Assembly: GCA_030592165.1 (NCBI GenBank)
Contig: JAUVKC010000023.1
Coordinates: forward strand, 1 to 12,472
DNA: 12,472 bases
Direction: 5' to 3'
DNA from: Candidatus Buchananbacteria bacterium
Lineage (GTDB): Bacteria; Patescibacteriota; Patescibacteriia; CAIXNZ01
Notes under the pieces: generated by a model
Database searches by the model: none
The model's input: the letters and a program-made list of their open reading frames with translations, nothing else
Told to the model about the DNA's origin: nothing
Translations under genes and position numbers: made by a program
Shown here: in pieces, positions 6,847 to 12,429 of the stretch
Layout: each line of letters opens with the position of its first letter
How positions within the stretch are numbered: the stretch's first letter is position 1

Positions 6847-7647
6847 ATGCCAAAAGCAAAACTCATTGACGGCAAAAACATTGCTGAAAAAACCTTAGAC
6901 GCAGTAACTCAAAAAGTCGCTAAACTTGAACACAAACCAGGATTAGCAGTTATTTTAGTTGGTGATAATCCATCTTCTCAACTTTATATCAAATTAAAAC
7001 AAGAAGCCTGCGAAGAAGTTGGTATTAATTTTCATTCTTATTTACTTGAAGAAAATGTTATGGAAGAAAAAATTATTGAAGTAATAAATTTTCTTAATAA
7101 CGATCAAGAGACAACCGGTATTTTAGTTCAGCTGCCTTTACCTCCAAAATTTAATACAGACAAAATCATTAAAGCCATTGATCCAAAAAAAGACGTAGAT
7201 GGCTTTCATCAAAAATCAAAATTTATTTCACCAAATATTCTTGGTATCATTGAATTGCTCAATTCAACCGGCACAGATTTAAAAAACAAAAAAATCACTA
7301 TTTTAAGTAATTCACAAAAATTCGCTAAACCATTTGATAAATTATTAAAAACTAGTGATGTTAAATGGCTTGATCCCAAATCTCCAGCCCCAATGCTCCA
7401 AGTCCAATGCCAAAAATCCGATATTCTAATAGTTGCAATTGGCAAGCCTAAATTCATCAAACCTGAAATGATTAAAAAAGACGCGATTTTAATTGATGTT
7501 GGGATCAATAAAGTAAAAGATAAAATAATTGGTGATATTGATCCAGGATGTGATAAAGTAGCTTCTTGGCGTTCACCAGTACCTGGCGGAGTTGGGCCTA
7601 TGACTGTAGCGATGTTATTGCAAAATTTAACTAGTATAATAAAATAA
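6847..7647 (+). CDS. folD: FolD-like methylenetetrahydrofolate dehydrogenase/cyclohydrolase, with a diverged cofactor site
   Basis: 266 residues, about 20 shorter than typical FolD. The N-terminal folate/catalytic lobe is well kept: SQLYIKLK (44-51, Tyr47 and the catalytic Lys51), GILVQLPLP (91-99, Gln95) and DVDGF (116-120, Asp118). PGGVGPMTVAMLL (246-258) also fits. The NAD(P) lobe is degraded. The expected GRSxxVGxP loop reads SNSQKFAKP (154-162), losing the glycine-arginine and VG residues, and the usual PCTPxG ahead of it is SPNILG (128-133). The protein may therefore keep cyclohydrolase or folate-binding activity while having lost or altered dehydrogenase activity; this is inference. 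It follows glyA, whose product methylene-THF is the FolD substrate, and ends in a clear intrinsic terminator. Confidence 0.9.
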   Translation: MPKAKLIDGKNIAEKTLDAVTQKVAKLEHKPGLAVILVGDNPSSQLYIKLKQEACEEVGINFHSYLLEENVMEEKIIEVINFLNNDQETTGILVQLPLPPKFNTDKIIKAIDPKKDVDGFHQKSKFISPNILGIIELLNSTGTDLKNKKITILSNSQKFAKPFDKLLKTSDVKWLDPKSPAPMLQVQCQKSDILIVAIGKPKFIKPEMIKKDAILIDVGINKVKDKIIGDIDPGCDKVASWRSPVPGGVGPMTVAMLLQNLTSIIK

Positions 7648-7666
7648 TCTCAAATTAATTCACAAC

Positions 7667-7698
7667 AAAAAACGTCCCTAATCAAAAGACGTTTTTTT
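7667..7698 (+). terminator. Intrinsic terminator of glyA-folD
   Basis: AAAAAACGTC (7667-7676) pairs with GACGTTTTTT (7688-7697) across an 11-nt loop, running into a T-tract, about 20 nt after the folD stop. With its A-run it could partly serve the opposite strand as well. Confidence 0.85.
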
Positions 7699-7707
7699 TA
7701 ATCGCCC

Positions 7708-7844
7708 CCCCATTGTCATTCTGCCTATCCGCCTTTGGCGGGAGGACACGAAGATTCTATAAAATGGGTGTAGCAGATCCTTCATTCTTCAGTCCGTCGC
7801 CTGACATAAAAGGCTTTGGTCTACGAAGGCAGAATAACAATGGG
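7708..7844. repeat. Small palindromic repeat element with 18-bp terminal inverted repeats
   Basis: About 137 bp bounded by CCCATTGTCATTCTGCCT on the left and, inverted, the same 18 bases with one mismatch (C to T) on the right. Inside are a CCGCC/GGCGG hairpin and higher GC than the surroundings. There is no coding capacity and no obvious target duplication. Its GTCATTCTG ends recur in the elements at 8428-8532. It resembles non-autonomous MITE/REP-like repeats and occupies the convergent gap between folD and the macrodomain gene. Confidence 0.75.
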
Positions 7845-7865
7845 AAGCTGAGTTGTTCTTTTTAT

Positions 7866-8360
7866 TTATTTATTTTCTTTTTCCCATGCTTCAACCAATT
7901 CATCATCAATATCTATCAAAATTACTTTTTCCAAATCATGTGGCTGAAACTTTTTCAATTCTTCAATCATTATCTTGGCTGCTTCTTTCTTAGGAAACTC
8001 CCCTACTCCAGTACCCAAGCCAGGCATAGCTATAGATTTTATTTTCTGATCATCAGCCAAAAGCAAAGCTCCGCGTATAGACATGGCCACATTATAACTA
8101 ACAGCTTTTTGGGCTGGGCTTTCCATTGTGGGTGCATGGATAACAACTTTATATGGCAATTTACCGGCCTTAGTAGTAACTGCTTTACCGATTTCCAATG
8201 GAGCTTTATCAGTTATTTCTCTTTCGATTTCCTGACCACCTGCTTTAACTATAGCTGCTGCTGATCCTCCCCCCATCCAACCAAAAGAATTCGACGGGTT
8301 AACAATCGCTTCTGCGTCTACTTTTGTTATGTCACCTTTTTGGATTTTGATATCTAGCAT
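7866..8360 (-). CDS. Macrodomain protein (ADP-ribose-binding/hydrolase type)
   Basis: 164 residues, a single stand-alone macrodomain. Recognisable parts are GDIT (9-12) with the adenine-contacting Asp10; IVNPSNS (19-25) with the conserved Asn; the glycine-rich phosphate loop GGGSAAAIVKAGG (30-42); VIHAPT (93-98); and the second loop PGLGTGVGEF (113-122). Macrodomains bind ADP-ribose and derivatives, and many remove ADP-ribose from proteins, RNA or O-acetyl-ADP-ribose. The substrate here cannot be told from sequence. The NPSN plus GGGS form differs from the NAAN/GGGG form of MacroD enzymes, so binding without MacroD-like catalysis is possible. No SD; a TATAAT box lies about 48 bp upstream, next to a repeat element. 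No toxin or transferase partner is visible. Confidence 0.92.
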   Translation of the reverse strand: MLDIKIQKGDITKVDAEAIVNPSNSFGWMGGGSAAAIVKAGGQEIEREITDKAPLEIGKAVTTKAGKLPYKVVIHAPTMESPAQKAVSYNVAMSIRGALLLADDQKIKSIAMPGLGTGVGEFPKKEAAKIMIEELKKFQPHDLEKVILIDIDDELVEAWEKENK

Positions 8361-8366
8361 AAAATT

Positions 8367-8402
8367 AGTTTAAAGTTAGAAAGTTTATAAAGTTAAAAGT
8401 TG
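8367..8402. repeat. Short AGTT-type iterated motif in the macrodomain gene leader
   Basis: Five AGTT motifs start at 8367, 8374, 8382, 8391 and 8398 (steps of 7-9 bp), mostly as AAGTTnA. On the minus strand they read as repeated AACTTT between the predicted transcription start and the ATG. They could be operator-like sites or simply low-complexity sequence. Confidence 0.45.
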
Positions 8403-8407
8403 TTATT

Positions 8408-8437
8408 ATTATACAACAAATATGTATCCTTTGTCAT
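8408..8437 (-). promoter_or_regulatory. Predicted promoter of the macrodomain gene
   Basis: On the minus strand, a perfect TATAAT (8413-8408) lies 18 bp after ATGACA (8437-8432), a 5-of-6 match to the -35 consensus. The -35 box lies inside the terminal repeat of the neighbouring palindromic element, so the element seems to supply part of the promoter. Confidence 0.55.
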
Positions 8438-8532
8438 TACAATACTACTTAATTGCCTGAGAGAGGGGTAACAGATTCTTCCTGAGGTCAGAATGACAGG
8501 GGGTGCGGGGCGGACAGGCAGAATGACAAAGG
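8428..8532. repeat. Small palindromic repeat element between uvrD and the macrodomain gene
   Basis: Ends CCTTTGTCATT (8428-8438) and inverted AATGACAAAGG (8522-8532) are perfect 11-bp inverted repeats. An internal extra copy, CAGAATGACAGG, occurs around 8489-8500. It is related to the element at 7708-7844 through the GTCATTCTG core. The right half is unusually G-rich. Confidence 0.65.
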
Positions 8533-8556
8533 GGGCGGTTTAAGGGGTGGGGTTGA

Positions 8557-10662
8557 TTATAGGTCATCGTATCTTACGGTTTTTAAAAATTCACCGCCAG
8601 AAAAAGGTTGGTCTTCGTTGCCATAGCCTTCATAATCTGAGTTATCATCATCGTCATCTTCTTCGTAATTTTGACCATCTTCGTTAACTTGCCATGGTTC
8701 AAACAAGGAATCATCAAGCTCAGAAATAAAACTTGAAGGTTTGTTAATACTTTCTCCGGTTGCAAAAGAAAAAGAGATTATTGGATAAGTTAAATATAAT
8801 TCTTCTTTGGCTCGAGTAACTGCAACATAAAAAAGTCGACGTTCTTCTTCTATTTCCTCAGGATGATCATATATTTTATAATGAGGGAACTGCCCTTCTG
8901 CCAGACCGATAACAAAAACATATTTCCATTCCAAACCTTTAGCTTGATGAATAGTGCTTAAAACAAGTGACTCATCTGGAGCCTCCTGATACCCTTCAAC
9001 TCTTTCACCTTTAAAACCTTCTGATAAGGTCACATCAGATAAAAAATCCTCAAGCTTTTCATATTGCGTAGCAAAATTAGCCAATTGATTAAGATCCTCT
9101 ATCCTATCTTTAGCATTATCAAAATTAGCTTTTAAATAAGTTTCGTAATCAGCTTTTAAAATTTGATTAATGGCAGTAGCAATAAAATTCTTATTTTTTT
9201 TAAGTAAATAATTCAAAAGTCCGTTTAATTTCTCAAGACTATTAATAATCTTTTTACCTCCAGGTATTTGACCTAGTCTCTCAACAGCAGATTTCAAATT
9301 TTTTGTTTGGCTAATTTCCTGCCAGACTTTATCTGCAGTTGAATTACCAATACCATCATATAAAAGTAAAATTCTTTTCCAAGAAAGTTCATCCTGATAA
9401 TTACTTATAAGCTTCAAATAAGCGACAACATCTTTGATGTGAGCTTGTTCAAAAAATCTCATACCTCCACGCATTTGGTACGGGATATTACGTTTATTTA
9501 ATTCAAGCTCCATGGCCATTACCTGAAATGATGAACGAAACAAAATAGCTACATCATTTAAGCTGGCTCCTTCTTCTTGTAATTCCAAAATTCGCTGAGC
9601 TATAAATTGAGCCTGCTGATCAGAATCTTTAAGAGCTACCAAAGCTGGTTTTTGTTTTGATTCAATGACAGCTTCTAATTCTTTATCATATTGATTCTTG
9701 TTGTGTTTAATACTTTCATTGGCCAATTCAAGTATTTCTGGTGATGATCTATAATTTTGTTCAATCTTATACACCTTTGTCTTCTTATAATGTTTTGGGA
9801 AATCTAAAATATTATTTATATCAGCTGCCCGAAAAGAATAAATCGACTGGCAATCGTCACCCACAACTAAAACATTTTTATGGACAGAACCTAGTTCATA
9901 AATTATTTGCGACTGAATATGGTTTGTGTCCTGATATTCGTCAACTAAAATGTATTGAAATTGAGTAGCTAATTTTTCTTTGATCTTTTTATCCTGCTGT
10001 AATAGTTTCAACCAATTATTCAATAAATCATCAAAATCCATAACATTGGTTTTTAACTTTTTATCTTGATAACCTTTATTAATTGCTTCAATAACTGGAA
10101 TTAATTGCGGATCTAAAAATGAATATTTTTCTTCAATTACTTTTTTTATTGATTGTTGTGAATTGGCAGCAAAGCTAATAACTGATAAAATAACTTTTGG
10201 TTTAGGGAAATATTTATCTTTATAAGGAATATTGCCTTCACCCATGACGACTTTCAATAAATTAATTGAGTCTTCCCTATCCAAAATATTAAAATTACTA
10301 TTATAACCAAGTACTTTGGCGTAGCGGCGTAAAGTCGCATTACCAACATGATGAAATGTTCCACCCCAAAGACCTTTTGGCTGGCATTTGAGAAGTACCT
10401 CTACCCTATTAAGCATTTCCTTAGCAGCTTTATTAGTAAATGTAAGTAAAAGTATATTTTTGGGGTTAACTCCCTTTTCAATCAAATAAGCAACCCGATA
10501 AACAAGTGTCCTAGTTTTACCAGAACCTGCTCCAGCCAAAACTAAACAAGGTCCCTCACCATGAAGCACTACTTCTAATTGTTCTTTATTTAATTCTTTC
10601 TGATAATCTATTTTAAAATTATCCAGACACACATCTTCTTTTTTAAGATTATATTTTTTCAT
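8557..10662 (-). CDS. UvrD/PcrA/Rep-family DNA helicase
   Basis: Superfamily 1A 3'-5' DNA helicase of 701 residues, acting in nucleotide excision or mismatch repair and replication-fork rescue. Motifs in order: Q motif region LNKEQLEVV (24-32); Walker A AGAGSGKT (43-50); TFTNKAAKEM (74-83); DEYQD (241-245); GDDCQSIYSFRAA (268-280); QNYRSS (302-307); STIHQAKGLEW (569-579); and EERRLFYVAVTRAKEEL (606-622). All ATPase and translocation motifs are intact. The C-terminal tail is strongly acidic (EDGQNYEEDDDDDNSD, 661-676) and ends in SGGEFLKTVRYDDL, differing from the RNA-polymerase-binding end of PcrA. UvrD, PcrA or Rep cannot be separated safely. The start lies at one copy of a duplicated 14-bp sequence; the other copy is 85 bp upstream. 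The promoter appears to lie beyond an inserted repeat. Confidence 0.95.
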   Translation of the reverse strand: MKKYNLKKEDVCLDNFKIDYQKELNKEQLEVVLHGEGPCLVLAGAGSGKTRTLVYRVAYLIEKGVNPKNILLLTFTNKAAKEMLNRVEVLLKCQPKGLWGGTFHHVGNATLRRYAKVLGYNSNFNILDREDSINLLKVVMGEGNIPYKDKYFPKPKVILSVISFAANSQQSIKKVIEEKYSFLDPQLIPVIEAINKGYQDKKLKTNVMDFDDLLNNWLKLLQQDKKIKEKLATQFQYILVDEYQDTNHIQSQIIYELGSVHKNVLVVGDDCQSIYSFRAADINNILDFPKHYKKTKVYKIEQNYRSSPEILELANESIKHNKNQYDKELEAVIESKQKPALVALKDSDQQAQFIAQRILELQEEGASLNDVAILFRSSFQVMAMELELNKRNIPYQMRGGMRFFEQAHIKDVVAYLKLISNYQDELSWKRILLLYDGIGNSTADKVWQEISQTKNLKSAVERLGQIPGGKKIINSLEKLNGLLNYLLKKNKNFIATAINQILKADYETYLKANFDNAKDRIEDLNQLANFATQYEKLEDFLSDVTLSEGFKGERVEGYQEAPDESLVLSTIHQAKGLEWKYVFVIGLAEGQFPHYKIYDHPEEIEEERRLFYVAVTRAKEELYLTYPIISFSFATGESINKPSSFISELDDSLFEPWQVNEDGQNYEEDDDDDNSDYEGYGNEDQPFSGGEFLKTVRYDDL

Positions 10663-10747
10663 ATTTTTGTCACCCTGAGTGCCTGTCTCCCGAGTCTTGA
10701 TGGCAGACAGGCGATAGGCAGGTAGTCGAAGGGTTATATTTTTTCAT
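10649..10747. repeat. 71-bp palindromic repeat flanked by a 14-bp direct duplication of the uvrD start
   Basis: The 14-mer TTATATTTTTTCAT, which encodes the uvrD ATG and the next codons, occurs perfectly at 10649-10662 and again at 10734-10747. Between them lies an element bounded by GTCACCCTGAG (10669-10679) and TAGTCGAAGGGT, with an inner inverted repeat GCCTGTC (10681-10687) / GACAGGC (10706-10712). The pattern is that of an insertion with a target-site duplication. Confidence 0.8.
10670..10747 (-). CDS. Possible 25-residue upstream ORF in the uvrD leader
   Basis: The upstream duplicate of the uvrD start (ATG at 10747) opens a 25-codon frame that starts MKKYNP instead of MKKYNL, reads through the inserted repeat, and stops at TGA (10672-10670), eight bases before the uvrD ATG. 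It probably arose as a by-product of the insertion. If translated, it would compete with or couple to uvrD initiation. Confidence 0.35.
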   Translation of the reverse strand: MKKYNPSTTCLSPVCHQDSGDRHSG

Positions 10748-10753
10748 AAGCTT

Positions 10754-10781
10754 ATTGTAGCATAAAAAATCTACGATCAAA
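10754..10781 (-). promoter_or_regulatory. Predicted uvrD promoter with extended -10
   Basis: On the minus strand, TGCTACAAT (extended -10, TACAAT at 10759-10754) lies 15-16 bp after TTTGATC (10781-10775). Transcription would begin near 10747, right at the duplicated ATG, so the upstream ORF would be on a leaderless message and the true uvrD start would lie 85 nt inside it. Confidence 0.55.
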
Positions 10782-10827
10782 AATTCCCGAATACGCTAGG
10801 ACTGACAGGTTTTACTTATCTTGCAAT

Positions 10828-10855
10828 AAAAAAAGACCCGCTTTTCAGCAGGTCT
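10828..10855 (-). terminator. Intrinsic terminator of the 318-residue unknown gene
   Basis: On the minus strand, AGACCTGCT pairs with AGCGGGTCT (one G-U pair) around a GAAA tetraloop, followed by seven Ts, about 30 nt after the stop codon. A textbook terminator that separates this unit from uvrD. Confidence 0.9.
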
Positions 10856-10884
10856 GTATTGAAGTTGTTGATTGACGAATTAAT

Positions 10885-11841
10885 TTATTCGCCTTTTAAG
10901 CAATATTCAAAGACACAACCATCTTTGAATCGCCAGTCATCATCATTTCCAGTAACGTTTTCAAGAATCGGAATAAGTTCGCACCAGGGATAACCACCGC
11001 CAGTACTCGGATGGTATGAACTGTAGCATTCAAATTCATCATTAATGCCAAATCGAAAATGTTCAAGTTGTTTCATTGGCACAAAAACCAAAGTTGGCAG
11101 ACCACCAACACCAATTTGCCACGAGAAACGAAGTTGAATCAGAGCATCTGGTGATTGTTCGTAAATGCTACCAGATAATAATTGTTCAATCCCCTTAGGT
11201 GGCCATCGTTTACGGAAAGGCTGAGTCAGAGTATGATAATGCCATCTCAACTTCCAATATAATTTCTGCCAAATAGGTCGATCATCTTCATTATAGAAAA
11301 AATCTTCCTCATCCCACTGACTCGGAAGCCCCTTAGCTGGAAGAATGAATTCCTCGTAACGCTCGTGTTGAGCCTGCATGATTTGGCTAACCAGCTCCCC
11401 GTCCTGTCTGCAAACTGGAAATGTTCGATTTTGTAAATCATACAAAAGCAGTGAGCGCTCAATCGGCCAATATCTGGAAAACATCAACTCATTAAGACGT
11501 CCACGAACTTGTGAGAATGGTTGTTTCAACAACATATACACCTCAGCACATTCCTCGTGGGAGGTTTCAGGCTTAGGATGAATAACATTATTGTAACAGT
11601 AGTACATTAGCCAATTTTCGCGATCTGTGAGCGTTTCCAGAAGATGTTTAGATACAATAACATCTTGGGTTTCACGCAAACCCATCCAAAGTTTGTAATG
11701 TGCGCGACTCGCCTTAAGCTCATGGCTTAGTTTAGCAAGACGACATGCTAATTGCGTAATCTGGACATCGTCCATTTGCTCAATTTGTTCATCAGTTAGT
11801 TGTTCCAATTCCGCATCCGTTAATTGTTTCAGATCGATCAT
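10885..11841 (-). CDS. Unknown protein with N-terminal LTDxELEQ repeats
   Basis: 318 residues, family not recognised. The first 40 residues are 8-residue repeats (LTDAELEQ, LTDEQIEQ, MDDVQITQ, LACRLAKL; 7-38), resembling the N-termini of the two small proteins upstream. The rest is rich in aromatic residues and Trp (for example WQKLYWKLRWHYH around 190-202) and has no visible signal peptide or membrane segment; late cysteines occur in CYSSYH, WCEL and GCVFEYC. The ATG at 11841 follows GAGGAGGT with 6-nt spacing, an SD much stronger than in the core genes to the left, and GC content is visibly higher, suggesting transfer or a different expression regime. A hairpin and a leader repeated elsewhere precede it, and a strong terminator follows. 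Likely a soluble cytoplasmic protein; function unknown. Confidence 0.85.
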   Translation of the reverse strand: MIDLKQLTDAELEQLTDEQIEQMDDVQITQLACRLAKLSHELKASRAHYKLWMGLRETQDVIVSKHLLETLTDRENWLMYYCYNNVIHPKPETSHEECAEVYMLLKQPFSQVRGRLNELMFSRYWPIERSLLLYDLQNRTFPVCRQDGELVSQIMQAQHERYEEFILPAKGLPSQWDEEDFFYNEDDRPIWQKLYWKLRWHYHTLTQPFRKRWPPKGIEQLLSGSIYEQSPDALIQLRFSWQIGVGGLPTLVFVPMKQLEHFRFGINDEFECYSSYHPSTGGGYPWCELIPILENVTGNDDDWRFKDGCVFEYCLKGE

Positions 11842-11956
11842 GTTCCTACCTCCTCATTTGATCCGCGTATCGCGGATCTGGTTAAATTGGTTGCTGTTGG
11901 GAAAACATTCTTCTTTTGGTTCCCTTTTCTTTTTATTTCACAGCTACCAAGGAGGT
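11842..11956 (-). promoter_or_regulatory. Structured RNA leader 1 (candidate cis-regulatory RNA)
   Basis: Minus-strand order: anti-SD ACCTCCTT (11956-11949); a hairpin closed by GGTAGCTGT (11948-11940) and ACAGCAACC (11897-11889, one mismatch); conserved linker AATTTAACC; a second hairpin GATCCGCG/CGCGGATC (11878-11860); then the SD GAGGAGGT (11855-11848), which the anti-SD can pair with over 8 bp. The same layout stands before the other unit at 12345-12429. Confidence 0.6.
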
Positions 11957-11961
11957 TTTAA

Positions 11962-11985
11962 GGTGGGGGTAAAATTACCCCCACC
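11962..11985 (-). terminator. Perfect 24-bp palindrome between the two units
   Basis: Arms GGTGGGGGTAA and TTACCCCCACC around two bases form a very stable hairpin, 11 nt after the stop of the second small gene and directly before leader 1. There is only a short TT after it, so it may be a weak terminator, a processing barrier or a protein site rather than a classical terminator. Confidence 0.45.
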
Positions 11986-11996
11986 ATTCAAAGAAC

Positions 11997-12164
11997 CTAA
12001 TCAGGTTCAGACTCATTTTTAGAACTCCCCAGTTCTTGAAGATTAAAAGCAAGTAATTGAGCATCAGCCTTATCTGCTTCACGAAATCTCTCTAATGCCT
12101 CTGGAGACTTTTTTAGCAGGAGTTCCAGAAGCTCCTTGTCAGAAAGATTATCATATTTACCCAT
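11997..12164 (-). CDS. Small unknown protein B (55 aa), paralogue of protein A
   Basis: 55 residues from the ATG at 12164. Acidic and helical, with no Cys and no membrane segment: LSDKELLELL near the start and LLAFNLQEL near the end. It aligns along its length with the 60-residue protein encoded just upstream (LTDEEIRELL, LLVLNLREM), so the two arose by duplication. The start is chosen because it overlaps the upstream stop by 8 nt (ATGGGTAA), has GGTGA five bases ahead, and gives the aligned N-terminus. A longer in-frame start at 12308 would run antiphase through protein A and is rejected. Translationally coupled to protein A. Family not recognised; could be a small adaptor, antitoxin-like or regulatory protein, but nothing in the sequence decides. 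Confidence 0.65.
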   Translation of the reverse strand: MGKYDNLSDKELLELLLKKSPEALERFREADKADAQLLAFNLQELGSSKNESEPD

Positions 12165-12339
12165 TGAAATCACCATCTTCCTGCTCATCACATTCCATTT
12201 CACGAAGATTGAGAACCAAGAGCCATTTACTGTCTTCGTCCATTTGCCTATAACGTCCCGCGTCTTCCTTAGACATTGGATGATTGAGTAATTCACGTAT
12301 CTCCTCATCTGTCAACTTCGAAATGTCCTCAGGTTTCAT
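12157..12339 (-). CDS. Small unknown protein A (60 aa), paralogue of protein B
   Basis: 60 residues, acidic, predicted mostly helical: KLTDEEIRELL (8-18), then a linker, then WLLVLNLREMECDEQED (39-55). Its closest visible relative is protein B immediately downstream, and its LTDEEI opening also recalls the repeats at the N-terminus of the 318-residue protein in the next unit. The ATG at 12339 follows CGAGGAGGT with 5-nt spacing, a near-perfect SD. It is first in its unit, behind a structured leader almost the same as the one ahead of the 318-residue gene. No recognised domain. The strong SD, coupled overlap and paralogue make it a real gene rather than a chance frame. Confidence 0.7.
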   Translation of the reverse strand: MKPEDISKLTDEEIRELLNHPMSKEDAGRYRQMDEDSKWLLVLNLREMECDEQEDGDFNG

Positions 12340-12429
12340 GATTTACCTCCTCGTCATGGCATTTCTGCCGGTTAAATTGGTTGCTGTTTGAAAACTATCT
12401 TTTTTTTGTTTCACAGCTACCGAGGAGAT
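12340..12429 (-). promoter_or_regulatory. Structured RNA leader 2 (candidate cis-regulatory RNA)
   Basis: Same architecture as leader 1 on the minus strand: anti-SD ATCTCCTC (12429-12422); a hairpin with the identical arms GGTAGCTGT (12421-12413) and ACAGCAACC (12387-12379); linker AATTTAACC; a small GGCA-GAAA-TGCC hairpin (12369-12358) replacing the longer one of leader 1; then the SD GAGGAGGT (12352-12345). The anti-SD differs from leader 1 at two bases, each a C/U change opposite G that keeps the pairing. A TATATT hexamer (12440-12435) could be the -10, but no -35 is evident. Confidence 0.6.

Noticed and set aside
7713..8264. Plus-strand 183-codon frame over the macrodomain gene
   Set aside because: Antisense shadow of a clear macrodomain gene; low-complexity Phe/Cys-rich product that begins inside a repeat element.
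11997..12308. Longer 103-codon version of small protein B
   Set aside because: The extension runs out of frame through protein A, has no SD, and the internal ATG at 12164 gives the start that aligns with protein A.
11880..12421. Integron attC sites (GTTAAAT fits GTTRRRY next to hairpins)
   Set aside because: The core box is on the wrong side of the hairpin, no inverse core closes the structure, and the hairpin instead lines up with anti-SD and SD elements.
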